Part shown: piece after piece, positions 25,001 to 42,971 of the stretch
Position numbering within the stretch: position 1 is the stretch's first letter
Layout: each line of letters starts with the position of its first letter
NCBI RefSeq assembly: GCF_036785885.1
Contig: NC_092323.1
Span: 13,834,501-13,898,500 of the forward strand
DNA length: 64,000 bases
Origin: Coffea arabica
Taxonomy: Eukaryota; Streptophyta; Magnoliopsida; Gentianales; Rubiaceae
Direction: 5' to 3'
Translations under genes and position numbers: made by a program
Notes under the pieces: model-generated
Told to the model about the DNA's origin: nothing
Databases searched by the model: none
Seen by the model: the letters and a program-made list of their open reading frames with translations, nothing else

Positions 25001-26281
25001 GTGGGTTGTAGTAGCAAATGAAAATTTACTTGAACATCTCCGCTGCATCATTCTGTCTTTATGCTGCGACTAACTAGAGCAGTAGTTGCTTTACAGATTG
25101 ACAGCAAGACTTTTTGTTTAGATGGAACTTTGCACTCAATTCTTTATTAAGATCAGATCGTGCTCAACCATAAACGGTTGAAAATTCACTCTTCAAAAGG
25201 AGTGTTTAGGGATCGAATTGAGACTAAAAATATGGGCAAGTTAACTGGTTGAGAATGTATGGGGACTGAAAGATGGCTAGATCAACAAAACATGAGTGAC
25301 AGGCCAAACTATTCATCACTCAGGGAAAGGTGGGATATCTTTATTCTTTGGTATTTCCTATCATTTTCAACCCGACACAAATGCCCGCCATTGGCTGTGG
25401 ACATTATGAGCCGAACATCAAGGAAACGAGAATTCTGGTTGCAATCATTTCCATATGCTTCTAGCAGTTGACCTGACAGAATTTTCCTGAAGAACTGATG
25501 GGAATTCAGATGAAGTACTTTCATTTTTTATTTCTGTCAAATCAATTATCCACAAATTGAATGCTTGAAAATGAATTAATAGTGCTCCTTTTAAGCACAC
25601 TACACATAACCAAAAAAATGGTACGCTAATAATTTAGTAAGATGAACAAAGCTCCAATAGAAATTCTGCAAACTGTTGCTGAGGTACTTAGTGGAGAATA
25701 CAATATGCATATATGAACTGGTAGATAAACTTTATTAAGTTGTTCATGCCTTGCTACTGTGTCATTAAAGGAATGTCACTTTCAGGGTGTTTAATTAATC
25801 ACTTCCGCAGAAAGATGTATTCCACTTGTGTAACCTGGAGAATCCACACAATACAGGCAGTTAAAATGGTACAGTGCCTTGCCGGTCCAAGTTTTGGCAA
25901 TGATTGTAGGTGGTAGTGTATATGCTTTAGAAAATGTTGAGTAGACGAGAACAAATTTTTCTGCTGAAATTTGAAAATTGTCTTCTGCAACAGTGAATAC
26001 CCTAAAGAACTAAAGTTTTTAAGCAACGTTCGGTGAGGGGATTGGTAGAAGGGAGCTTTGTATGCAATAATATGCACCAGTGGGTCCAATAAAGTTCGTC
26101 TTCTCATAATCTTTATCACAAGATCTACTTGTTGAAAAAAAATGTCTTCAACTAGTTCATAGTCATTGTTTCAGCTTATTCAGTTTTGCATGCACTGTTG
26201 AGGCTCTACTATACTTTCTGATTGTGGGGTTCATGGAGGAAACAGCCCTTTGAGCTCTCCCAAACACTTCAAACAACTATC
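22084..26281. other. intergenic and SULTR upstream region; only doubtful small frames
   Basis: No recognised gene. Two frames were considered: 22446-22640 (+), 64 residues, very charged (KGLLAKEIEKWKKQHG), and 23831-24172 (+), 113 residues. Neither has a known domain, a clear promoter or a splice context, and both may be chance. A short G-rich tract lies at 24987-25008. The last few hundred bases should contain the promoter and leader of the sulfate transporter. Confidence 0.45.
22446..22640 (+). CDS. doubtful small charged open frame
   Basis: ATG to TGA, 64 residues, rich in lysine and glutamate (FKKAKIFVKRESYNEEGEGK, then LLAKEIEKWKKQHG). It resembles a helical or coiled segment and could be the last exon of an unrecognised or decayed gene, since the frame is open upstream to 22407 without an ATG. 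I do not recognise it. No splice acceptor was established. Listed because the composition is unlike random AT-rich sequence. Confidence 0.2.
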   Translation: MCFNVPYTFKKAKIFVKRESYNEEGEGKGLLAKEIEKWKKQHGMIIIQEEHDASKPIKSSHDNK

Positions 26282-29200
26282 ATGCCGTCAACTTCCTTGA
26301 ACGAGAGAGGGAACTTCCAGTTCTCAGAAGCACATGAAAATATTGCTGCTGAAGCAGTGGCAAGAGCTGCAGAGGATCTCTCTCAGTTCCCCCAAACTCT
26401 TCAAACAACTACAGTTCCTTCTGCCCAAGAAACCTCTATAATGGTGGCTGATGATAAGCTGCCTGAGAGGTTTCAGTGGGTGCTGAATGCACCAGAACCA
26501 CCAGGTCTATGGTGTAAGCTGCAGAATGGCATTACCGAAACTATCTTTCCTCTCAAGAACAAATTTCAACATCTCAGGGAGCATCAAGTGTCCAAATCTT
26601 TGGGAAATCTATTTCCTATCCTTTCTTGGGGCAAAGCCTACAACATCAAAATGTTCAGGAAGGATTTATTGGCTGGTTTGACTCTTGCAAGCCTCTGCAT
26701 TCCTCAAGTGAGTATAAGTTAAGGATGCCATTAATGCTTTGTATCATTGCCAACATTAGGGACAATATTGGTTACTGTACTTACTCTTATGTTTGTCCTT
26801 AAACTTCATTTAGAGCATTGGATATGCAACTCTAGCCAAGCTTGATCCTCAGTATGGTCTCTGTAAGTTTGCATTCTCATATACTCTATTGATCTTCCAG
26901 AGTTGTAATTTAATTTTGGAGCACTAAACTACAACAATTTCTGTTTAACTTCAGACACTAGTGTTGTTCCACCATTTTTGTATGCTATACTGGGAACTTC
27001 AAGAGAGATTGCAATTGGACCTGTTGCTGTAGTTTCACTGCTTTTGTCAGCCATGATTCAGAAGATAGAAGATCCTGTAGCAAATCCTGTTGCGTATACG
27101 GGGCTGGTGATCACTGTAACCCTTTTTGCTGGTATCTTTCAAGCTGCCTTTGGAGCATTCAGGTAAATCAAATTCTTGTGAGTTGGAAACATCCTTGAAG
27201 ACATCACGAACTTACACTTAGGATGTGGATTCATATTATAGGTTGGGATTTCTGGTTGATCTTCTATCCCATGCTGCCATAGTTGGGTTCATGGCTGGTG
27301 CAGCTATCATGATTGGCCTTCAGCAACTGAAGGGACTGCTTGGAACTACTAAATTTACAAACAAAACTGATATTATCTCTGTCCTTGCAGCTGTTTGGAG
27401 ATCAGTCCATGATTCTGTAACTTTTTTCTTCCTATGCTTTCTTATCCTGATTCGTAGAAGATATTCCTTGGCTTATAATATATACGAGGAAGCTACTTAA
27501 CTGCTGCATATTTTCTGGCAGTGGAATCCTCTGAACTTCATACTTGGTTGTTCATTTCTCAGCTTCATCCTAACAACCAGATTTCTGGCAAGTAACATAT
27601 TGCAAACAGTAGTTCTATTCTAGTTAAAGTACACCTCTATTTATCTTTCTATATCAATTATTGTGCATATGAACATAATCCCCAAAATTCCACTTGTGCT
27701 GTAAATTCAGGGTCGAAAAAAGCAGAAGCTTTTCTGGTTATCAACCATTGCACCTCTCACATCTGTCGTTTTATCAACACTCATTGTCTTCCTAACAAGA
27801 GCTGATAAGCATGGAGTCAAGATAGTGAAGCATATCAAATCTGGGTTGAACCCTATTTCTGTTCACCAGTTACAGTTGAACGGACCACATACTGCTGAAG
27901 CTGCCAAAATTGGGCTTATTGTCGCAGTTGTTGCACTTGCGGTGCACTTCTTGATAACAACTCTGAGTATTGAATAGCTTATTCTTACGTTCTATAGTTT
28001 TACAATGATGTACAATGTCAAACTTCAGGAAGCCATTGCCGTTGGACGATCGTTTGCATCAGTGAGAGGATACCACCTTGATGGAAACAAAGAAATGGTG
28101 GCAATGGGAGTCATGAATGTTGCGGGATCACTAACTTCTTGCTATGTTGCAACAGGTGACCTTTCCCTTCTTGGTTAATAGTCCTACACCTTTCCCTTGT
28201 TTTTGCATGTACCAATCTAAAAGTCACAAAACCAACTACCTTCCAAGTGAGGTAAAAAAATTGTCTAAGTTTTTTTTTTTCTCTAATTTAATCGTAAAAA
28301 GGTGGAAACACGGAATGAATAGTTGCCTTTTGCAAGACCAGGTATATTTTTAAAAGTGAGAAATTTAAACCATAATCCAAATTTAGTCAAATTGTAGGCC
28401 TTTTTAATTTTTTGGGTAAATTACACTTTACTTCCTGTGATTTAGTGTTTTTGTACATAACTCTCTTATAGTTTTAAAAACTATACATAACTCCCTCATA
28501 GTTTAAATTAAAATGTCAAAGTAATGAAATTTATAATCCATAACCGAGTCATCTAAAATGTGAAAAATACTCCTACGTAAAGTTGAAAATCATTTATTTA
28601 CCACAGGGGTGTTATGTGTTTATTTTAAAAATTATAAGGGAATTATATGGTAAAGTATTAAACTATAAGGAGGTTATATGGTAAAATATAAAACTATACG
28701 AGGTTAGTGCGTCATATATATAATGTTTATATATTTTGGTCACTTCAGACATTTTAATTTTTAAACAAGGGTAATTTCGATATTTTCAAAGGTTCTGTTA
28801 CGAATGATTATTTCCACCATTTTGAGATTTTAATCCAAATCATGAGACGGTTATGTATAAATTTTGAAACCATAGAGGGGTTATGTACAAAAAAAAAATA
28901 CTAAACCATAGGGGGATAAAATATAATTTGCCCTTTTTTTTGGGTTTAACCTGACATATTGTCTTACGAACTCAACTTCAAGGATTGTCTTTACACATCT
29001 AGACCAGATATTTTTATCCAATACTTTCCTGGTAGTTTGCTTGTCTCTTGCAAACAACCACCTGTATGAGTTTCTTCAAGACATGTTGCCCAATATTCAG
29101 TTTCCTAAAACCTCCATGCAGGTTCATTCTCAAGGACTGCTGTTAACTTTAGTGCTGGCTGTGAAACTGTGGTGTCAAACATTGTAATGGCTGTGACAGT

Positions 29201-31678
29201 TATCATATCACTGGAATTGTTCACACGACTCTTGTTCTACACTCCGATTGCAATCCTTGCTTCAATTATTCTTTCAGCTTTGCCAGGACTGATTGACCTA
29301 AATGAGGCTTACAACATATGGAAAGTTGATAAGCTAGACTTCCTTGCTTGCATTGGAGCATTTCTTGGAGTGTTGTTTGCATCTGTCGAGATCGGCCTAC
29401 TAGTTGCGGTAACACTTTTGAAATCCTTGTTACTTACAAAATTTTGATCTGAGCTTTAGCTATTCATTGTGTTACACCTGGTATGTGTTGTCTGCTTGTT
29501 GGGGCGTTGGATGCCAAGGGTAAAAATCAACTTCTCAAAGGAAAATTTTGGAATTTCAACTCCTGTGATCCTGGATTTTCACATGAGTTTTACATTTACC
29601 TTTCATCCCTAACTTTGTGCCTACTTTCAATAACACAGTTGAAGCTTGTGTTCGTTGAATCCTCCACCCAAACTTGTTATCTTTGACTTTTAAACTCTAT
29701 ATGGTCCCTGATAATGCTACGAAACCTGAGTTGCATTATTATCATAAATGATGTTCACCAAATCTTTTCTTGAACAGAAAACTGTCTAATGTTTTTTACC
29801 AAGAAAAATGCTGGTTTTTAGGAATAATATTGTTGCTATACCATAATTTTGAACTGAAATTTTGTACAATGTGTCGACAGAAAGATGCAGAGGAAAAGAA
29901 AAATTCATCCATCATTTCAAAGAACAAAAATCTGCCTGCAGATATAGTGTAGCTAAACACCATTTTTCTAAGAGGGCTTCCATAATACTTCAATCAGTGT
30001 GAGACTCCTAAAGGCATGCAGACACTACAAATTTTTTACTACATTTATGGCATTTATACTATAGAATTAATGCTCTAATACTTCTACAAATTTATGACCG
30101 GCTTTAAGTTGCTTTCAGTAGCTTGTTATGTGTCAAAGTCACGCTAAATTTAAAATGACTATATGCCCACTTGAATCTGCTGTTAATACTGATGGTTGAA
30201 AAGGAATTTTCCCAGAACTCATCCATGAGCACTCGAACAGGAGGCAAGCAGGGAAAAGTGACTTAAGAATACTTACTTGATCCTATACTGCAGCTAATTC
30301 TTTAAGTTAATCAGTTGATGTGTAGATTATGAAATGATGATGTTCTAATTATCTAAGTTTGTTATTCAGGTAGGGGTGTCATTTGTAACAGTAATACTGA
30401 GTTCCATCCAGCCAGGGACAGAAACTCTCGGGAGGATTCCTGGAACTGATATATTTGTGGATGTAAATCAATATCCGATGGCTGTTGAGATCCCTGGAAT
30501 TCTTGTTACCAGACTCAAGTGTGCCTTGCTCTGCTTTGCAAACTCTAATTGCATCAAAGAACGGTACTGCATAAACTCAAGTGAACATCAGCACATATTC
30601 ATTGCCATATATGTTCAAGGGTAAAGTCATCCATTTTTTTTCTCTCTGAATTTGGCAAAGGATACTGCAACTGGCAACTGGAAAGCAGGAGGTGGGTGAT
30701 AAAGGCAATGCCAAAGGAAAGACCCAATTAATAGTATTTGACATGTCAAGTAAGTTCTTTTACAACAGAAGAATCTTTGTTTATGCCAATGGATTTCAGA
30801 TAAATAGCAAGCTAGATGTGGAGGAATAGCTGAGGAATCTATAGCATTTGATAAACTCAACAAGGCTTGCTTTCGTGTTGATTTTTTGGGGTATAAACTT
30901 GGTAACAACACCTTAGTGTTGCAAAAATGGCTTATAAGAAACTTGTATGACGGTGGAAAATGAGCTTATATTATTCATTCATCAACTCACTATTTATAAT
31001 GTTTACAAAGAAACAAACACACACAATTTCAGCTAACAATTCTTTAAAAAATCTCAACAAAAAACTACTTGATAACATGATCTTCTACCTAACAAATGAT
31101 ACCTAAAATATTTGTTAACAAATCAATATGATTATTTTTGGTTAACAAATATCCTAACAAGACTTATTCTTCTACTAACTAAATTATTCTGATGTCAAAT
31201 GCAATCTAATAAAATCTGTAGGAAAAGTTGGCGTATCTCAACATTTCGATACAAGAGAGATTTAAATATTTCAATTGCATTTAAGTTTTCTGGCTTGCCT
31301 TCTAGATTCATAACAATTCAGCCCTTTTCTTCAAGAAGATTGCTGATTTTTTTTTCTTTTCCTTTTAACTCCTACTGGTGATAGATTTGATGAACATTGA
31401 CACTACGGGGCTTGCTTCTCTGAAGGAATTGCATAACAGCCTAGCATCAGAGGGGATAGAAGTAATCGATATCTTTTGTCTAATTTCCAGGGGACAATAA
31501 GACCAGATTCTCATTTTTTCTTTGTCTCATAAATTGTTTGCAGTTTGCTGTGACCAATCCAAGGTGGCAAGTCATTCACAAGCTAAGGCTGGCCAACTTT
31601 GTGAACAGCATTGGAAGGAGGGTCTTTTTAACTGTTGGAGAAGCAATTGATGTGTGTATTACTGCTAAAATGGCCTAA
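26282..31678 (+). CDS. SULTR2: SULTR-type sulfate/proton symporter, group 2-like
   Basis: Twelve exons: 26282-26707, 26814-26862, 26955-27162, 27242-27416, 27522-27587, 27711-27941, 28029-28155, 29122-29408, 30370-30563, 30661-30749, 31385-31461, 31544-31678. Together they give 687 residues. This is a plasma-membrane sulfate importer of the SLC26/SulP family. Signatures in order: [97 protein letters not shown]-terminal STAS domain follows ([44 protein letters not shown]-like end). The wording is closest to low-affinity group 2 transporters of vascular tissue. Exon 5 ends before GCAAGT, a GC-AG intron, required by phase. The frame is open above the ATG, and a CAAAC.CTTCAAACAACT word is repeated there and at codon ~35. 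Intron 7 carries a foldback element. Confidence 0.93.
28414..28933. mobile_element. MULE-like foldback inside SULTR2 intron 7
   Basis: About 520 bp. The left end GGGTAAATTACACTTTAC and, inverted, the right end GGGCAAATTATATTTTATCC are matched, as are GTGTTTTTGTACATAACTC and the inverse of GGTTATGTACAAAAAA-type sequence. Non-coding. It enlarges intron 7 to about 970 bp, against about 70-640 for most of the gene's other introns. Flanks are T-runs, so the target duplication cannot be defined. Confidence 0.65.
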
Positions 31679-32597
31679 TAAACAAGTTGGAGTTGTGTTG
31701 TCTGTCCCAAAAATATCGTATAAATATAATGGGATGTATAATAAATGTAAATACTTGCTTCTTTCCTTACCAACTAGGACAAGGGAAGAAGAATGCTATG
31801 GCTTGTGATGGTGGTGATATTCTGTAAGAAACTTAAGCATGAAAGCTGTGAAATTCATGTAGTTGTAATATATCATGCTTGGTGTGCTGCAAAAATTGCC
31901 TGCCGAGGTCTGTCTTCTATGAGTAGCTAATTAGATCTGCCAATTCCATTGTACGACTTTTTGATGATGTTTTCTTCTGGTTCTCTTTCTGTCTACTCAT
32001 GAAACAGATGATCATTTACATTGCTCATTATACCAATTCAAATTGAGAAGTGTGCTAAAGCTTGATGCGCTAGAATGTTGTTTACTAATGTATTTACTTG
32101 CACATTTTTCATGTTTTCGGGTACATCAGTGCTCTAAAATCGACAGGTGAGAAGATGATAATGCAAAAGAATACCATATGAACTTATCATTCTAGATTTA
32201 AGATGTATACACAACTTTGTACAGTTTGATGACAAGTAGCTTCCCAAATCTGAAAACCAGATAACCAACTTATTGTAACGTGTATATACAGTTGGTAAAT
32301 GAGTAAAATCACTAATCAGCAAATCAGTTAATAAAAGAATCAAAGAATGTAAGAATCAAATTTCTGTCGTGCAGCCTTTGTTCTGTGGTAGAGAATCTGC
32401 TTATTGTATCTGAGCTTCCATTTGATTCTTTGGAGAATTAATATTTCGTGGCCATGTGAATCAATTGGCATGAGGAACACTGCAGAAGGATTGTCCTCCG
32501 TCTCTGATCTCGTTGGCCTTTGACAGACAGACAGAGATAGTACTTTGACATCGGGAGATGCAAACATATGCAAATGACGTGAACCAGCTCCATCATC
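31679..32597. other. intergenic: 3' ends of SULTR2 and NEN4-like genes
   Basis: Convergent gene ends share this 0.9-kb gap, so both 3' untranslated regions and terminators lie here. No further gene seen. Confidence 0.5.
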
Positions 32598-34062
32598 TCA
32601 TCGCAGCAGGGAATGAGAGTGCCTTAGGAGAACACTGAGAGGCTTGCTTTGCGCTTTGCACAACAGATTCCCCACTCTTACTGTCATCTAGGTAGAGCTT
32701 TCAATCAGCGATATTGCATGAAGGATAACTAAGGCAAGATTTATAGGATAAAAACTTCAGTCTAACCTTTCCAAGACTTCCTGTTGTATATGGAACTACT
32801 CTATGACATCCTACAGATGGTGGTGGAGATTTCCTGCTGCTTTCTCCATATGGAAAATTTCCTCTATTGCTTCTTAATGTCATTGTGAAAGAATTATACC
32901 GTTTGTCATCCATTGCATTTGGAAAACTCGACTCCTGAAGTGTAACTACATAAGAACCTCGATAATCAAGGACAAAGTGGATGGAATAAAAGTTGGTGTA
33001 TGTAATGCGTATACCAGGAGACTCCTGCTTCGTGTTGTCATACTGGAATTGTTGTTCCATTTTCCTTGCAGAACATTTGGGAGGGTTGATTCCTGGGAAA
33101 GTTGGATAATTTTTAGGCAGTAAGTAATCACTTATATGATTCTTCTGATTATCAGGCAAGAGAACAATCGAGAAGTTAATGATGTATACCAGGAACAGGA
33201 CTGTTGCACAATGCTTAAGGACTTCCAAATTCATCCGAACATCATCTAGGCTTCTGGAATTTGAAACATACAAAATGTTGAACTTTGCGCTATGAGTTCA
33301 TTTCCAGATAAATCATATATTGTCTTGTGGTTCTGGTTGCAGAAAGTATGCACTTACCTGTGCTTTTGCTGTCCAAGGCCAAAATAAGTTGCCAATGTTG
33401 CCATCTGAAGGAAAAACATAAACCGGATTTCCAGGGTTGTCATCAAAGTCAAAGATGTTATAACTAAAATGGTTAATATCATCAAGCATGGCAATCTCCT
33501 TATTGTGATCAAGGAATGAAAAATATGACATGCAATGAAGCATACATCAGCAGAACATGTTGTAAGGATTTGATGAATAGCAAGGACTATTGCTTTGAAA
33601 TGTGAAAAGTACCTTCATATTCCCAGCTCTTCTGCCAAACTTCTCTGTCAATACTCTCAATGAATCTATAATCCCAACAGGGACAGGAGCAGGCCTGCCA
33701 ATCTCAGCAAAAGCCTCTTTTATGCGAACACAATCAAACCTCTGAATATTATGTCCTGCCCAAATCCTGCCATCAAGAATGCTGAATATCTTATCTGCAA
33801 CTTCTTCAAATGAAGGTGCATTTACAACAGCTTCGCGGGTTATCCCATCAGATCGGCCAGACCTTTCTGCAACAGCAGACAAGTCCCCTGGCCTAATGAG
33901 GGTGCAATAGCTCTCGAGCTCAATCAGTTTCCTTGGACAAACAACAATAGCACCAAACTCCAATACCCGAAACCTCTGTCCTGCCTTGTTAGGAACATTC
34001 GTTTCTAAATCAAAGAAAACAATCTCTGATACTCTTTCGCCACTAAACTTGGAAATTGCCAT
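32598..34062 (-). CDS. NEN4: NEN4-like DEDDh 3'-5' exonuclease
   Basis: Five exons on the minus strand: 34062-33613, 33404-33358, 33253-33190, 32934-32767, 32687-32598; 272 residues. DEDDh exonuclease fold: motif I FFDLETNVP (D18, E20), motif II WAGHNIQRFD (about 99-108), motif III HRSLDDV with the histidine and last aspartate, reached only after splicing (QQKHR from exon 2, SLDDV from exon 3). NEN proteins are plant exonucleases; NEN1-4 act downstream of NAC45/86 in enucleation of sieve elements. The short C-terminal tail ending LLRHSHSLLR, with total length near 270, fits NEN4 better than the roughly 500-residue NEN1. All introns are GT-AG. Exon 5 (29 codons) is the least certain because its acceptor TACCTAG was chosen to keep phase. 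Confidence 0.85.
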
Positions 34063-36497
34063 TTCTAGCTGCCTATAACTAACTCCTTATTCTTCCTGTT
34101 TGCAACTTATCGAATTCAATAGAAATGACATGAGATCATCCTTCTATGTTATATATACTTGAGGCAACCATGCAAAAGCATGGGAATGAAGAAGAATATT
34201 CCTGACAAATTAAGCTAGGTAGATTGTCTTGTAGTTCAAGTAAATTGTTAAGTTTGGATTTTGGACAAAGGCGTCCTTAGCTTCTTGATGATGATCAAGT
34301 CCTGGACTCCTAGTCCCCCCAATCCTAGGTAAAGCAACGAGGCTTAGGTACTGTTATGTAAATCCAGTTACAAACAGAAATCAAGAACTGGGAAGCAATT
34401 GCATGGCTGTACAGACATTTGCCTTCGGCTGGAAGAGGATTCAGGGATTGGAAATCCTGTTGAGAAAATGAAAAATTGTACGCAGGTACATTCCAAAGAA
34501 AGCAAAGTCTTGCAAGAAAGTCAGTGGCTGATGTCTTACGTTTGTGTAGAGCAAATACCAATACCACCGATGTGGGACACGCATGCAGACATGGCAAAAC
34601 CGGACACGTTAATTCATTCTGACCTGTCAAAACTAAAGTGGTCATCCTTAAATTTTCTTTAATCCAAATTAAATTCAAAAGCAAACTATTTTTTTTTTTT
34701 TTAACTTTTGTTAATTGATTATATGTTCTAGGAAACTTGTTTTGTTTTCTTATAAACTTTAAACACATTATTATCCAACTTACTTTTATCCTGCATATAC
34801 ATTGTTTAGGAAATTAATAAAATAAAATTATAATTATCAAAAAATTTCCTAAAAATAATCGTTCAACACGTGTAAAAGTAACAAAGTTGCAAAGGGGATT
34901 GAATAATCCCAATAGTACTATTTTGACAAAAAAAAATATTTTTTGAATAACCCGGATCAATATTTGTACTTAGAAGCGGATTACAGATTTTATAAGTCGA
35001 TTAAATTAAAAACTTTCGAAACATTTAACGATTTCATGTCGTGAAGAAATTAAGGGTGCAGTCTTTTTTTTCCAAGCTCACACAAGAAAAAGAAAGAGAG
35101 AGGTTAAATAAAACTGCTACATTCCAGCAGCAAACTTAATTAATTTTTTTTTTCAAGCTTTAATTAATTAAACTGCAATATCTCTGGGTGTATTAACATA
35201 GTGAGGAGGGTGTGACTTAGGTGTATTTAAGGGACACTTATGAGAAAAATTCATAAATTTATATCAATTAGGACTAGATTCCTGAGAAATTTAACCGCTA
35301 TAAATGGTCTGTAGTTATAAGTACATACAAAATTCAAGTTTAAATTAACACCCTATATAAATGATGTTTTCTATAAATGACTAAGCTATTTAAAATTTTA
35401 AATGGACTCATGTTTATCGTCTTCTATTGTATTTATTCACTTTTTTTAATTTGACTTCCTTTACAAGATTAATATACCGGTCACAATTGCCAATTAGAAT
35501 GAACACTTGTTAAGATAGTATGTTTTTCGAGAAGAATATTTTTGTTTTTATTTTTATTATTTCTGTAAGCGAGACGTCTTGAACCCAAAACCTGCACTCG
35601 ACAAGAATGCTATTAGTTTGAAAAATGTATTTACATTCAAGGAGGAAAATAAATGTGAGAGCTTGATGTAAATTAAATATATTAACGAGTTACCACTAGA
35701 CATCCGTTAAAAAAAAATCCTTTCAAACATGCTATGCACATAATAGCAAATATTCAAGATGAATTGAGATTTGTCTCAAATAAAGAAAAAAAAATTGAAA
35801 CACTTGGGCAAAAATCAAGACTAAGGAGCACAAACGAACCATTGCTCCATCCAGAGGAGTTTTAAAAATTGTTTCTCGTTATCTTTTTTGGCAAAATTGT
35901 AGATGTGATTTATTATGGCATGCGAATTCCTACATGGTGTACCACTCTGCTAAATAGTAATCGAAATTTAAGACTTCTGCTTTTTTTTTTTTTTTTTTAT
36001 ACATTGTCCCAAAACGATTGAAAATGGCAACTGTTTGTAACCTGTTCCTGATATCCATAATCTTTGTTGCATCTAAACTAATAAATTGGAAATTATATAT
36101 CTTACAAATTAAGATCTTCTCTCAAGAAAAGAAAATTTTTAAAAAAAAAAAACATTGTTTTGGTACATAAAACATACAGTTCCCCATACACATGTTAGAT
36201 CTTTCATCAAACAGACAAAATAAAAAGCTACTTCATGACTTGCAAAAGCTAAAAGCAAGGGGGAAAGAATCAGCTTTTAATTTATCATAATTTAGGCAGC
36301 GTACAAAGACCATTTAAAGGATATGAAAAGGTCCAGTCAAATACAAATTGTTTCTGTTACACTAAACCAAATAAAGCTGGGTGGAAAAATTACAAGAGGT
36401 TCAGAAAAATTATTCTTACAGAGGTCTACTTACAGCAACATACAAATTCTGATCACACAGATATTGTGTTTCAGGATATATGATTGGCAATATAGAT
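34063..36497. other. intergenic between NEN4-like and PAT genes
   Basis: NEN4 promoter side and PAT 3' side. AT-rich, with poly-T and poly-A runs (34687-34701, 35981-35998, 36139-36150). At about 35570-35620, minus strand, is a motif resembling a SINE B region (GGGTTCAAGACG), too isolated to call. No gene seen; the frame at 34325-34768 is incidental. Confidence 0.5.
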
Positions 36498-41735
<5,238 letters not shown>

Positions 41736-41994
41736 TTTGGGAGAGTTTGGTGGGTTGTATATTACAGCTCCCAACTTGGCAGTTTTCAGTGGACTCTTTG
41801 TGCTTAAAACAAAAAAGAAGCCACCAAACTTTTCTTTTACTGTGTGACTGCGTGTGCCTGATGGAGAAAAGAGAGAGTTTTGGGGTTGGTGGGAAGGAAG
41901 AGGGGTTTGGTTTGGTGGGCTCGGAGACTTCTGCCAAGGGGAATAGGATCACCGGTGATATGGGGGTTGTTGAACTTCAATTCAAATAAAATTA

Positions 41995-42274
41995 GGGCAA
42001 ATCGTCAATTTAGTCCCTAAACATTTTCACTAACGCCAATTTGATCCCTAAAAATTTTTAACTACTAAATTAGTCCTCAAAGTAAAATACATACGCCAAT
42101 TTAAGACCTCCGTCGCAACGCCGCTCCAAAGTTGTCTCTTATTGAAGTAGACGGCAGTCCATTCAGGGGCATTTTGGGCACTTCATGCCAAGATGATTTT
42201 AATGCTTGGATACAAAATTGATTTGCGTCCAACACTGTCCAAAATTAGGAAAGCTTCGTGCGAGAGTGTGTGTG
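41995..42274 (+). repeat. MULE left terminal inverted repeat
   Basis: 280 bp. Compared by eye with the reverse complement of 47842-48121, I see two differences (T/C at base 11, and A/G in GCAACGCC versus GCAGCGCC). It must supply the promoter for the GRF gene, whose ATG lies 25 bp inside it. Confidence 0.93.
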
Positions 42275-42298
42275 GTCTTGAGCAGATCCCATTCTAAA

Positions 42299-42971
42299 AT
42301 GTCTTCAAATTCCTCTTTTCGAACACACAATAGGAGGAGAAATATGGATGAGGGTTCGTCCAGTTCAGCCACCAATGGAGATCTAAGGAACAGGACATAT
42401 CACACTTCAACTGTTGGAGGATTCAGTGGTGAAAAGTTTGAAAACTACACTGAAGATGCCCGTGTGGAGTGCCATTGCCGAGAAGTATGCAAAATAGTTA
42501 GTTCATGGACGACAGCAAATCCATCAAGAAGGTTTTACGGATGCAGAAATTACGGTGTATGTGCCCAACTGGAATGGGATTTATTTAGGTTCATTCCTTT
42601 TTTTTGGCTAATTGTTTTTTTTATTACTAATCTGAGAATATATGATCCCATTGCAGAGGGGCCATGCTTGCAATTTCTTTTTATGGCATGATCCTCCCAT
42701 GCCGGAGTACACCAAGAACGTGATGGTGAAATTGCTACGAGAGCTAAGAAAAGCAGAGGGGGAGAACATGGAAATGAAGAAAGAAATAAAAAATTTGAAT
42801 AAAAGGATCGTGCTATTACTGTTGGTTGTGTTTAGCTGCTGCATTTTATTAGTGATAATGTTGAGTGATAATGCCAAAAAAGAGGCATGTAGAGCAAGGA
42901 CTCAAAATGTTGCAGTAGCTCGGATAGTGCTGGATGTTGAACCTAGCTTAGAAAGCGGCAACTATGTATGA
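42299..42971 (+). CDS. GRF zinc finger, coiled-coil, membrane-anchored protein of the MULE
   Basis: Two exons, 42299-42588 and 42659-42971, 200 residues. Start MSSNSSFRTHN chosen: an earlier in-frame ATG at 42206 lies within the terminal repeat, and SSNSS is a common start of plant GRF proteins. A GRF-type zinc finger spans about residues 55-110: VECHCREVCKIVSSWT, NPSRRFYGC, then HACNFFLWHDPP after splicing. Next come a lysine/glutamate coiled coil (KLLRELRKAEGENMEMKKEI) and a hydrophobic segment of about 20 residues (IVLLLLVVFSCCILLVIML), leaving a 35-40 residue tail. GRF fingers bind single-stranded DNA or RNA in topoisomerase 3 and APE2; the plant GRF-membrane type has no settled function. 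Here it occupies the position that mudrB has in maize MuDR. The acceptor GCAGAG is used by phase; acceptor choice is the weakest point. Confidence 0.85.

Noticed and set aside
30840-31200. LTR-like stretch in SULTR2 intron 10 (TGTTGATTTTTTGGGG start)
   Set aside because: Only a superficial resemblance to a Copia-type LTR; no second end, no target duplication, no gag or pol nearby. Treated as ordinary intron.
32701-33273. 190-residue minus-strand frame over the NEN4-like gene
   Set aside because: Read-through of two introns; splice signals and motif III (H from one exon, D from the next) support the spliced five-exon model.
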